A stretch of 52,198 nt of DNA from Psychrobacter sp. Choline-02u-9. GTDB lineage: Bacteria > Pseudomonadota > Gammaproteobacteria > Pseudomonadales > Moraxellaceae. The notes under the pieces were generated by a model. That model saw only the letters and a list, made by a program, of their open reading frames with translations. It did not search any database and was not told where the DNA came from. Below, piece by piece: positions 18,524-26,803 of the stretch (position 1 is its first letter; each line of letters starts with the position of its first letter). A program made the position numbers and the translations under genes. The stretch covers positions 1-52,198 of the forward strand of contig NZ_PJBF01000060.1 of NCBI RefSeq assembly GCF_002836505.1, given 5' to 3'.

Positions 18524-19582
18524 ATGAGCACCAACAAAGAAACTGCGATAACTGACAACAATTCAGCCCCTGTATACGATAGTGTAACTAATAATATCGT
18601 CGTTGCTGCACTATATAAGTTCACACGCTTTGCTGATTTTGAACAGTATCGTGAGCCTATACTAAACACTATGCTAGATAATGACGTCAAAGGCACGCTG
18701 CTCATTGCCTCAGAAGGCATTAATGGGACGATTTCTGGCACACGCCAAGGTATCGATACCGTACTTGACTACCTGCGTAGTATTGAGGCGATTGGTACGT
18801 TTACTTTTAAAGAATCCTATACTGACGCACAGCCTTTTTATCGCACTAAGGTAAAGCTAAAAAAAGAAATCGTTACCATGGGTGTCGAGAATATCGATCC
18901 ATTGGAATCCGTTGGTCGCTATGTAAAGCCAAGCGAGTGGAATGCGTTGATCTCAGATCCTGAAGTTACCTTAATCGACACGCGTAACGACTATGAAGTG
19001 CAAATCGGCACCTTCCAAAATGCGGTTAACCCAAACACTGAAACGTTCCGCGAGTTTCCAGAATACGTCTCAAAAGAGCTTGATCCAACCAAGCACAAAA
19101 AAGTGGCAATGTTCTGTACAGGTGGTATCCGCTGCGAAAAATCTACTGCCTATTTGCGCGAGCAAGGGTTTGAAGAGGTCTATCATTTAGAAGGTGGTAT
19201 CCTAAAATACCTTGAAGAAGTCCCTGCTAGTGACTCTATGTGGCAAGGCGATTGCTTTGTTTTTGATAACCGTGTATCGGTCAACCACAACTTAGAGAAA
19301 GGCAGCTACGAGCAGTGTTTTGCTTGCCGTATGCCGATCACTGTCGATGAAATGCAAAGCCCTGCCTATATCAAAGGCGAGTCATGCCCACACTGTATCG
19401 ACAAGGCAACCGATGAGCAAAAAGCCCGTTTCCGTGAGCGCGAGCACCAAATGCAGTTAGCCAAAAAGCGTGGTGAAGCCCATATCGGTAGTGACGTGAT
19501 GGATGTAATAGAAAAACGCAAAGCTGCTAAGACGGAAGCTCGTCTACAAGCGGAAGCTGCAAACAATACTAAAGCCAATTAA
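18524..19582 (+). CDS. trhO: tRNA uridine(34) hydroxylase, rhodanese family
   Basis: A 352-residue protein of the TrhO (formerly YceA) family, which hydroxylates uridine 34 of certain tRNAs in an oxygen-dependent first step toward 5-oxyacetyl- or 5-methoxyuridine. The rhodanese domain (about 135-235) holds the active-site Cys in [11 protein letters not shown]. The N-terminal domain shows [13 protein letters not shown], typical of TrhO. A C-terminal four-Cys set (CFAC and CPHC) may bind zinc. The ATG at 18524 has AGGAGA 5 nt upstream; the longer frame from a TTG at 18497 is not supported. The gene is convergent with serA across a bidirectional terminator. Confidence 0.95.
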   Translation: MSTNKETAITDNNSAPVYDSVTNNIVVAALYKFTRFADFEQYREPILNTMLDNDVKGTLLIASEGINGTISGTRQGIDTVLDYLRSIEAIGTFTFKESYTDAQPFYRTKVKLKKEIVTMGVENIDPLESVGRYVKPSEWNALISDPEVTLIDTRNDYEVQIGTFQNAVNPNTETFREFPEYVSKELDPTKHKKVAMFCTGGIRCEKSTAYLREQGFEEVYHLEGGILKYLEEVPASDSMWQGDCFVFDNRVSVNHNLEKGSYEQCFACRMPITVDEMQSPAYIKGESCPHCIDKATDEQKARFREREHQMQLAKKRGEAHIGSDVMDVIEKRKAAKTEARLQAEAANNTKAN

Positions 19583-19618
19583 ACTTAGCATTAGTACAAT
19601 AAAAAAGAAGTGAAATAA

Positions 19619-19656
19619 AAAAGAGAGGCTCTAATCAATAGAGCCTCTCTTTTTTT
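19619..19656. terminator. Bidirectional terminator between trhO and serA
   Basis: AAGAGAGGCTCTA pairs with TAGAGCCTCTCTT around a 5-nt loop, with A runs before and T runs after. Suited to both convergent genes. Confidence 0.9.
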
Positions 19657-19731
19657 ATGATAAATCTTCAATGCTTATCAAAGCTATTAGCACTGATATA
19701 GTTAATCCAACTTTATAGTGGATTGACTATA

Positions 19732-20958
19732 TTAGAATAAGATACGTACGCGGATAGTCTCTTCTACATCTTTTAACTGGTCTAGTGCAGCGGTCGAATC
19801 ATTGTAATCGACATCCATCACTAGATAACCAACATCACCTTCTGTCATCAGGCTCTGCGCTAGGATGTTAATACCAGCTTCAGCAAATAGGCGGTTAATC
19901 TGAGACAGTACGCCTGGCACGTTTTTGTGAATGTGTAGTAGACGATGCGAGTTTTCTTTGAACGGGATAGAAACTTCTGGGAAGTTCACAGCCGTCGCCG
20001 TATCACCTTGATCAGAGTATCTAACAAACTTATCTGCTACTTCCAGTCCGATATTGGCCTGTGCTTCTTGTGTTGAACCACCGATATGCGGCGTCAAAAT
20101 CACATTATCAAACTTACGTAGTGGTGACTCAAACTCTTCGTCAGCTGATTTTGGCTCTTTTGGGAACACATCGATAGCCGCGCCCAAGATTTTACCAGAC
20201 TCAAGCGCATCTGCTAGATCATCAATCTCGACGCACGTACCGCGTGCCGCATTGATAAAGTAGCTGCCTTCTTTCATCTGAGCGAACTGCTCAGCTTTCA
20301 TCATATAGCGAGTGCTTGGCACATCAGGTACATGCAATGTCACGATGTCAGCCGTTGATAATAGCTCTTCTAGGCTACCAACTTGTACCGCATTGCCTAG
20401 TGGCAATTTGGTCACAGCATCATGATAGATGACTTTCATACCGAAGCTCTCTGCCAAGACAGACAGCTGCGAACCGATAGAACCATAACCGACGATACCG
20501 ATAGTCTTGCCACGCACTTCGTGTGAGTTGGTCGCAGACTTGCCCCAGCCGCCGCGATGTACGGTTGCATTCTTTTCGGGAATACCGCGGTACAGCATAA
20601 TAGCCTCGGCCAATACTAGCTCAGCTACCGAACGAGTGTTCGAGAATGGCGCGTTAAAGACAGGGATACCAAGATCACGAGCGGCGTCTAGATCTACTTG
20701 GTTGGTACCAATACAAAAGCAACCAATGCCGATAAGCTTGTGTGCGTGCTCAAGTACTTCACGCGTCAACTGAGTGCGCGAACGAATACCGATAAAGTGA
20801 GCATCTTTGATCTTTTCGATCAGCTCGTCTTGATCTAAGGCGTGACTGATATTCTCGATGTTGTGGTAACCAGCTCCTTCCAATACTTTTAGGGCATTGT
20901 CATGTAGACCTTCAAGCAATAAAAACCGGATTTTGTCTTTTTGTAGTGATAACGCCAT
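19732..20958 (-). CDS. serA: D-3-phosphoglycerate dehydrogenase
   Basis: A 408-residue NAD-dependent enzyme that starts serine synthesis from 3-phosphoglycerate. It contains the Rossmann motif GIVGYGSIGSQLSVLAESFG, the catalytic region INAARGTCVEIDDL and HIGGSTQEAQ, and a C-terminal ACT domain. The ACT domain keeps HIHKNVPGVL and GINILAQ, the segments that bind serine in E. coli SerA, so serine feedback inhibition is likely. This is the short E. coli type of SerA, a class reported to reduce 2-oxoglutarate to D-2-hydroxyglutarate to regenerate NAD. The divergent neighbour at 21295 fits that recycling role. Confidence 0.97.
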   Translation of the reverse strand: MALSLQKDKIRFLLLEGLHDNALKVLEGAGYHNIENISHALDQDELIEKIKDAHFIGIRSRTQLTREVLEHAHKLIGIGCFCIGTNQVDLDAARDLGIPVFNAPFSNTRSVAELVLAEAIMLYRGIPEKNATVHRGGWGKSATNSHEVRGKTIGIVGYGSIGSQLSVLAESFGMKVIYHDAVTKLPLGNAVQVGSLEELLSTADIVTLHVPDVPSTRYMMKAEQFAQMKEGSYFINAARGTCVEIDDLADALESGKILGAAIDVFPKEPKSADEEFESPLRKFDNVILTPHIGGSTQEAQANIGLEVADKFVRYSDQGDTATAVNFPEVSIPFKENSHRLLHIHKNVPGVLSQINRLFAEAGINILAQSLMTEGDVGYLVMDVDYNDSTAALDQLKDVEETIRVRILF

Positions 20959-21294
20959 ATGAGAACTGTCCTATAATTGTTTTATAAGATTACCTGTTGG
21001 ATAATCTATGATGGAGGAAACGAAAACAGTCCCGATATCTTACACAAAATTTGAGGTCGATGTTAGCAGATTAGATGAATTATTGGTTATCAAGCCTGAA
21101 AAATTTTTATGCTATAGTGAATTATTCTGTTTGAAACCGTTCGAATCAATTATTTATTACTTACCTCTTCTTATAGGTAAAAATTATCACCCCCTTATTA
21201 CTTCTACGAGCTGACTCATCACTGAATTTATAGTTATTTCACTATATAATAAGCAGCCCCAGCATCGTGCTTACGCCAATATTGAGATTTGACC
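20959..21294. other. Divergent promoter region serA / FAD dehydrogenase
   Basis: About 336 bp between two divergent genes. A 68-codon open frame at 21008-21214 has no recognisable content and is not called. The region probably holds both promoters. I see no strong palindrome. Confidence 0.55.
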
Positions 21295-22731
21295 ATGACG
21301 CCAACTACCGCTCAAAACACATCCGAAACCAATGCCGTGCAAACCATCTTGAGCACGCTCACTGATACCCATGATTTTGACCCGACCCAAATCAAAACTG
21401 ATGCTGAGAGCTTAGAGCATTGGGGTAAAGACTGGACCAAACACTTTGCTCCTGCTGCTGCTGCCATCGTCTTTCCAAAGACCACCGAGCAAGTACAAGC
21501 TATTGTGCTACTAGCTAATGAACACAACGTCGTCCTCACCCCTAGTGGTGGTCGTACTGGATTGTCTGCTGGTGCAGTAGCAGCCAACGGTGAGATCGTG
21601 GTTAGCATGGATAAAATGAACCAGATCGGACAGTTCTATCCTGCCGATCGCATGGTTGAAGTCGAAGCCGGTGTCGTCACCCAGCAGTTGCAAGAATTCG
21701 CTGAATCAAAAGACCTATACTACCCTGTCGACTTTGCCTCAGCAGGCTCTAGTCAGATAGGCGGCAACATCGGCACCAACGCAGGCGGCATCAAAGTCAT
21801 TCGCTATGGCATGACCCGTCAATGGATTATGGGTCTGACTGTCGTCACGGGTAAAGGTGATATCTTGCATCTCAATCGCGGCATGGTAAAGAACGCCACC
21901 GGCTATGATCTGCGCCAATTGTTCATCGGTAGTGAAGGCACACTTGGCCTTGTCACTCATGCGCAAATCAAACTTGAGCGTCAGCCACAAGACTTAAACG
22001 TCATGGTGCTTGGCATGGACAGCTTCAATGACGTCATGAACGTACTCTCTGCTTTTCAGGCACAGATTGATTTAACAGCGTTTGAGTTCTTTGACGATGT
22101 AGCGATTGATAAGCTGATGGCACATGGTCAAGTACAAGAGCCGTTTGAGTCACGTACCAAGTTCTATACGCTATTAGAGTTTGAAGCACCATATGAGCCA
22201 ATCATGGACAAAGCCATGGCCATATTTGAGCATTGTATGGAACAAGGCTGGGTGGTCGATGGTGTCATGAGCCAAAACCTCACACAAGCAGCAGAGCTAT
22301 GGAAGCTACGTGAGTATATCTCAGAGACCATCTCAGTCTTTACCCCTTATAAAAACGATGTATCAGTGCTGATAAGCCACGTACCGACCTTTATCGAAGA
22401 GATTGATCACATTGTCAGCAGCAACTATCCAGACTTTGAAGTCTGTTGGTTCGGTCATATTGGCGATGGTAATTTGCATCTCAATATCTTAAAACCTGAA
22501 AACATGAGCAAAGATGATTTCTTTGCTGAGTGTCAGGTCGTCAATAAATACGTGTTTGAGACGGTACAGAAATATGGTGGTTCAGTGTCTGCTGAGCATG
22601 GGGTTGGTATGACGAAGAAGCCGTATCTGCACTATAGCCGCAGTGAGACTGAGATTGATTATTTACGAGAGGTCAAAAAAGTCTTTGATCCAAACAACAT
22701 TATGAACCGTGGTAAGATTTTTGATATGTGA
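21295..22731 (+). CDS. FAD-linked D-2-hydroxyacid dehydrogenase, probably D-2-hydroxyglutarate dehydrogenase
   Basis: A 478-residue flavoprotein. The FAD-binding domain (about 50-235) has TPSGGRTGLSAGAVA and IGGNIGTNAGGIKVIRYG. The C-terminal domain contains the metal and substrate motif FGHIGDGNLHLNI and SAEHGVGMTKKPYLHYSRS. This is the GlcD/D-lactate/D-2-hydroxyglutarate dehydrogenase family. Specificity cannot be read from sequence alone. Its place divergent to serA matches the pairing described in Pseudomonas, where D2HGDH oxidises the D-2-hydroxyglutarate made by SerA and pulls serine synthesis forward. The electron acceptor is probably an electron-transfer flavoprotein or quinone. The ATG at 21295 is preferred over a TTG six bases upstream. 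Confidence 0.88.
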   Translation: MTPTTAQNTSETNAVQTILSTLTDTHDFDPTQIKTDAESLEHWGKDWTKHFAPAAAAIVFPKTTEQVQAIVLLANEHNVVLTPSGGRTGLSAGAVAANGEIVVSMDKMNQIGQFYPADRMVEVEAGVVTQQLQEFAESKDLYYPVDFASAGSSQIGGNIGTNAGGIKVIRYGMTRQWIMGLTVVTGKGDILHLNRGMVKNATGYDLRQLFIGSEGTLGLVTHAQIKLERQPQDLNVMVLGMDSFNDVMNVLSAFQAQIDLTAFEFFDDVAIDKLMAHGQVQEPFESRTKFYTLLEFEAPYEPIMDKAMAIFEHCMEQGWVVDGVMSQNLTQAAELWKLREYISETISVFTPYKNDVSVLISHVPTFIEEIDHIVSSNYPDFEVCWFGHIGDGNLHLNILKPENMSKDDFFAECQVVNKYVFETVQKYGGSVSAEHGVGMTKKPYLHYSRSETEIDYLREVKKVFDPNNIMNRGKIFDM

Positions 22732-22757
22732 AGAGCATGCTAAACGCTTATCGCAAA

Positions 22758-22795
22758 TAAAAAGACGCTAACCCGAAAGGCTAGCGTCTTTTTTA
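22758..22795. terminator. Bidirectional terminator
   Basis: AAAAAGACGCTA pairs with TAGCGTCTTTTTT, with an inner CC/GG closing a CGAAA loop. It serves the FAD dehydrogenase and the convergent BLUF gene. Confidence 0.9.
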
Positions 22796-22823
22796 TGACT
22801 TTATAATTCGCAAAAACTACAAT

Positions 22824-23453
22824 CTATAAATATAACAGTATCAATGCGACGACCAGTAATATGCTCAAAAACCCTTGAATAATCAGAAACGCCTGATGCG
22901 GTGCCGCGATATGACGCACCATATTACCCAATGCATTATAAGTAATACCTGCCGCCTTAATATGGGGTGGACTATCGAAAGTTTTGATAATTTGCAAAAA
23001 CTGTTCGGTCCGATCAGATGACCAACCGTGCGGCACAAAGGGTAAAAACGGAGATAATTGTACGGCTTGTTTCTTGGTCGCGGGTGACCATAACCAACGC
23101 TCCAAAAACAGCAAACGCATACGCCAGTCGGCAAAGCTGCGATGATTGATGACTTGTAATAGCAATACTTCTACATTTTTATGACGACTATCGAAAAAGA
23201 TACGCTCTTGCAGATTAAATACGTCTGACTTTTTACCTTCAATACATTGTAGAAAATGACCATTGCCGTAGCATAGCGTGCCTGTGATGTTATGCTGCTG
23301 ATTGTAGTTACGTGCGTGGCCTTCTACTTCATCAAAAATAGAAGTGCTCAAACGCGAGCCCAGAGTCAGCGTACTGACATAAACCAACTGAACCAAAGCG
23401 GAGTCATCTATGTCATCCCACTTCATGATTCTATTGGTATGATTTAAAGGCAT
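22824..23453 (-). CDS. BLUF blue-light photoreceptor with C-terminal membrane helix
   Basis: A 209-residue protein. The BLUF domain (about 20-115) has all the residues used for flavin photochemistry in AppA by alignment: Tyr25 (LVYVST), Asn51, Gln69 (HFLQCIEG), Trp110 and Met112 (DWRMRL). NITGTLCYGNGHFLQ is a typical BLUF core. It should bind FAD and respond to blue light. The C-terminal 22 residues (about 188-209) form one strongly hydrophobic helix, so the protein is probably tail-anchored in the inner membrane. Short BLUF proteins in Acinetobacter (BlsA) are soluble and bind partner regulators. No effector domain is fused and no obvious partner gene is adjacent. The ATG at 23453 has a weak AGGA site; Met10 is an alternative. 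Confidence 0.92.
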   Translation of the reverse strand: MPLNHTNRIMKWDDIDDSALVQLVYVSTLTLGSRLSTSIFDEVEGHARNYNQQHNITGTLCYGNGHFLQCIEGKKSDVFNLQERIFFDSRHKNVEVLLLQVINHRSFADWRMRLLFLERWLWSPATKKQAVQLSPFLPFVPHGWSSDRTEQFLQIIKTFDSPPHIKAAGITYNALGNMVRHIAAPHQAFLIIQGFLSILLVVALILLYL

Positions 23454-23990
23454 AATAAAATAATCCTAAGAAGCCGATGAGATACGGCTAAACGAAACAA
23501 GCAACACAATACTATGCCTGAGTTGAACCAAAAAATTGACTCACAAAAACGTAGCAAATATTTACTACGTGAGACTGTTATTACCGTTACAGCTTGCTAT
23601 GATAACAAGCAAAACAAAAGGTGCTGATAGATATTATTTAGATTCTATATTGAGATAATAAATAGCAAGACAGTCGCAGGTACAATGATAATGCAGAGTT
23701 GTGCGCTTATCGGTGTTTACAAACCCAATAGATATAAAGCGATATAGAATGTGGCAGTCGCTATCCTTTAACCCTTTGCGTTAGCCAAAATCACTACTAA
23801 ATATAGTGAGCAAAACAGCCTGATATATCAACATAACCTATTGTAAATACGGCAATAAATTATTGTAACGACAATATCTTCCTATTGGAATGTTTTTATT
23901 ACTTTTTTGCACCAAAATCGGCACATCAATGTGCCATGACCCCATTATTTAATCACACTACATTCAATAGCTATTTAAAACAGGAAACTT
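23454..23990. other. 537-bp divergent intergenic region
   Basis: No credible gene. It separates the BLUF gene (minus) from the GNAT-nitrilase gene (plus) and must carry both promoters. It is AT-rich and contains the palindrome at 23920-23935. AACAGGAAAC directly before 23991 is the ribosome-binding site of the plus-strand gene. Confidence 0.6.
23920..23935. promoter_or_regulatory. Perfect palindrome GGCACAT-CA-ATGTGCC
   Basis: A 16-bp inverted repeat with 7-bp arms and a 2-bp centre, 55 bp upstream of the GNAT-nitrilase start. Its size and place fit an operator for a dimeric regulator. No regulator gene is adjacent. Confidence 0.45.
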
Positions 23991-25628
23991 ATGAGCAAGA
24001 TGGAAAAACTAGATGATTTTCACCTCACGATTGCTGAGATTAAGAAAAAAGATTATCCACAATTAAAAGCTTTGATGGATCGTGTCTATGTAAACTTGGG
24101 TGGCGCATGGTCAAAGACAACCATTCATACTTTGATTGACGCGTTCCCTGAAGGTCAGATTGCCTTATTTGATCATGATCAGCTGATTGGTATCGTGCTC
24201 TCCATGCGCGTTGACTATGCCAAGTTTTCAAACCCGCATACCTATGACGATTTGATTGGTCAAAAAGAAATCATCAGAGACAATCCAGAAGGTGATGCCA
24301 TTTATGGCTTAGATGCGCTCATCGACCCTGATTATCGCGGCTACCGTCTCGGTCGCCGTCTGTATGATGCACGCAAGGAGCTATGCCGACAGTTGAATTT
24401 CCGTGCTATCTTAGCCGGCGGACGCATACCTAACTATCATAATCACAAAGATCTGACTCCAGGCGAATATATTGATGCCGTTGAAAGCCGTGAAATTCAC
24501 GATTCAGCTTTGTCGTTCCAGCTATCTAATGGCTTTATCGTTAAACGTATCTTGACCGCTTATCTGCCAGATGATAAGCAATCAAAGGGCTTTGCTACCT
24601 TGCTTGAATGGGCAAATATTTACTATGAGCCTAAAGACTATAAGCCTAATACTCGTAAGTCTGAAGTGCGTATTGGTGGTATTCAATGGCAGATGCGTGA
24701 AGTCGAATCACCTGAGGAGCTATTGCAACAGGTTGAGTTCTTTGTCGACATCATGGCTGACTACAACTCAGACTTTGCTTGCTTACCTGAATTCTTCAAT
24801 GCGCCATTGATGGGTTTATGCGAAGAAACCGATCAAAATATTGCCATTCGATTTTTGGCGGGTTATACCGAGTGGTTCAAAAATGAAATCTCGCATTTAG
24901 CCGTCAGTTATAACGTCAACGTCATTACCGGTTCGATGCCGTTACTGGACGAAGACGATACCTTATACAACGTCAGCTATCTGTGCCGCCGTGATGGTAC
25001 GGTTGAAGAGCAACGCAAAATTCATATTACTCCGCATGAGCGCAGCGCTTGGGTTATCGAAGGTGGCGATGAAGTCAAAGTATTCGACACAGATGCGGGT
25101 CGTATCGGTATCTTGGTCTGCTACGATGTTGAGTTCCCTGAGCTTGCACGTTTGATGGCACTTGATGATATGGATATCTTGTTTGTGCCCTTCTGGACCG
25201 ATACGAAAAACGGCTACTTACGTGTGCGTCATTGTGCCCAAGCACGCGCTATTGAAAACGAATGCTATGTGATGATTTGTGGTTCAGTCGGTAACTTACC
25301 GCAGGTAGAAAGCCTAGATATTCAGTATGCTCAGTCATCGATTTTTTCACCGTCAGACTTTGCATTCCCGCATGATGCGATTATGGCAGAGACTACTGCC
25401 AACACGGAGATGGTGTTCTTCTCTGATGTAAACTTGGACAAGCTGACTCACGTTCGTCATGAGGGCTCAGTACATAACCTGATTGACCGCCGTGATGATT
25501 TGTTTAGCTTGAAATGGAAGCGCAAGGCCAAAGTTCCAGCGAGCAAGTTGAGTGATGAAGAACGCCGCGAAAATTCAGGTAGCGTACTGATTGGCAATCC
25601 ATTACAACACCGAGCACAAAAGCCATAA
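23991..25628 (+). CDS. GNAT acetyltransferase - nitrilase (carbon-nitrogen hydrolase) fusion
   Basis: A 545-residue two-domain cytoplasmic protein. The N-terminal GNAT fold (about 10-200) has the acetyl-CoA loop YRGYRLGRRLYDAR (115-128). The C-terminal nitrilase-superfamily domain (about 226-510) has the full catalytic triad: Glu267 (LPEFFNAP), Lys343 (RKIHITPHE) and Cys377 (LVCYDVEFPE). This fused arrangement is a known but uncharacterised type in many bacteria. It may acylate a substrate and then hydrolyse or transfer an amide. AGGAAAC precedes the ATG. It is monocistronic, with a terminator after it. Confidence 0.93.
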   Translation: MSKMEKLDDFHLTIAEIKKKDYPQLKALMDRVYVNLGGAWSKTTIHTLIDAFPEGQIALFDHDQLIGIVLSMRVDYAKFSNPHTYDDLIGQKEIIRDNPEGDAIYGLDALIDPDYRGYRLGRRLYDARKELCRQLNFRAILAGGRIPNYHNHKDLTPGEYIDAVESREIHDSALSFQLSNGFIVKRILTAYLPDDKQSKGFATLLEWANIYYEPKDYKPNTRKSEVRIGGIQWQMREVESPEELLQQVEFFVDIMADYNSDFACLPEFFNAPLMGLCEETDQNIAIRFLAGYTEWFKNEISHLAVSYNVNVITGSMPLLDEDDTLYNVSYLCRRDGTVEEQRKIHITPHERSAWVIEGGDEVKVFDTDAGRIGILVCYDVEFPELARLMALDDMDILFVPFWTDTKNGYLRVRHCAQARAIENECYVMICGSVGNLPQVESLDIQYAQSSIFSPSDFAFPHDAIMAETTANTEMVFFSDVNLDKLTHVRHEGSVHNLIDRRDDLFSLKWKRKAKVPASKLSDEERRENSGSVLIGNPLQHRAQKP

Positions 25629-25668
25629 TAGGTTGACGTAGTACACTTATAGTAGACTTTATAAATAA

Positions 25669-25697
25669 TACGGCTGATTTTCAGCCGTTTATTTTTA
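25669..25697 (+). terminator. Terminator of the GNAT-nitrilase gene
   Basis: CGGCTGA pairs perfectly with TCAGCCG around TTT, followed by TTTATTTTT. It starts 40 nt after the stop. Confidence 0.75.
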
Positions 25698-25804
25698 TCT
25701 ACTGTCTACTCTTTGTGCAATGGCTATATAGATAGTTACGATAAAACAGGCAATCACTGTAAGCCATAATTTGACAAAAATATGCAAACTAAAAAGCAGA
25801 TGTC

Positions 25805-26353
25805 ATGAAGACTGATATTGAGCAAACAGAAGTAAAACCAAAGAAGCAGCCGAAGCGAAAGATCATTTCGATACTTAAAACGATAATCTTATACGGTCTT
25901 ATGTTTGTCTTGATCTATAACGTGGTCAATTGGTGGCGACAGCCTATCATGCCTGCCAACCCTCAGTTGCAACTGACCGACTACCAAGGACAAACTATCG
26001 ACTTGGCAGCGATGAGCCACGAGCGTCCTACGCTGGTATACTTTTGGGGTACGTGGTGTTCAGTCTGTAGTTTTACTTCGCCCACTATCAATAAACTAGC
26101 AGCAGATAACTATCCCGTTGTCACTGTTGCCGTACAGTCCGGCTCAAACCAAGAGTTACGCGGCTACCTCGATCAGCATCAGTTTGATTTCACCACCATA
26201 AATGATCAACAAGGCAATATCTTTGCAGATTGGCAAGGACAAGTCACACCGTCTTATGTGGTATTAGAAAATGGCGAGATGACACAGGGGCTAACAGGTA
26301 TTCAGCCATTATGGTCATTGAAATTGCGCTTATGGTTAGCATCTGTTTTTTAG
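25805..26353 (+). CDS. Membrane-tethered thioredoxin-like protein (ScsD/TlpA type)
   Basis: A 182-residue protein with a Lys-rich N terminus (about 1-22), one membrane helix (about 25-44, TIILYGLMFVLIYNVVNWW) and a periplasmic thioredoxin fold. The redox motif is WGTWCSVC (CxxC near residues 84-87), and the cis-Pro segment is QVTPSYVVLENG. The layout matches ScsD and related protein disulfide oxidoreductases, which act on periplasmic cysteines. The partner reductase or oxidase is not in the window, so direction (reduction versus oxidation) is unknown. It is not clearly in an operon. Confidence 0.88.
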   Translation: MKTDIEQTEVKPKKQPKRKIISILKTIILYGLMFVLIYNVVNWWRQPIMPANPQLQLTDYQGQTIDLAAMSHERPTLVYFWGTWCSVCSFTSPTINKLAADNYPVVTVAVQSGSNQELRGYLDQHQFDFTTINDQQGNIFADWQGQVTPSYVVLENGEMTQGLTGIQPLWSLKLRLWLASVF

Positions 26354-26803
26354 CACTTGAGTCGTACTTTATGCTTCAATAAGTCATTGTGTAAAAGGCC
26401 TATAGCTATGTCTTCACCAATGATATACAACACAGATAAACGATTGATATTGGACAAAATTGGGCTGACCTCGCACAGCTCTTTTTACCCTACCCTTTTT
26501 GTCATATAATAGCTGCCGATCTAAATATTTTTTTGAATTATTTTTACTAGCATATTTTATGTTGCAATCGTCTCGTTACCATTTATTATTGACGTAACTA
26601 TTTACCGACTAATGAGCGACAATGGGTATTTATTGACATGATGGTTGATAAACCGACTATGATGAGCAATATACCTACTATTAGTAATTAAGCATTATCA
26701 ATACCGCGTGACACTCAGTACTATATTGAACTACATTGAACATCGAGCCTTGTATCCGGTTTTGAACCGACACACAAACCTACCTTTTAAAAAGACACCT
26801 TCT
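26354..26803 (+). other. 450-bp region upstream of ileS
   Basis: No gene. A TATAAT element at 26505-26510 is a possible -10 box of an ileS promoter, but its -35 region is poor. An open frame runs from a GTG at 26708 into ileS; I regard it as noncoding upstream sequence. No T-box or other riboswitch was recognised. Confidence 0.4.

Noticed and set aside
21008..21214. A 68-codon frame in the serA upstream region
   Set aside because: No recognisable motif, lies in a divergent promoter region, and composition is as expected for random AT-rich DNA.
23911..23935. Possible sigma-54 promoter or NtrC site near the GNAT-nitrilase gene
   Set aside because: The GG and GC elements are 11 bp apart, not the required 10, and only one half of an NtrC-type site matches.
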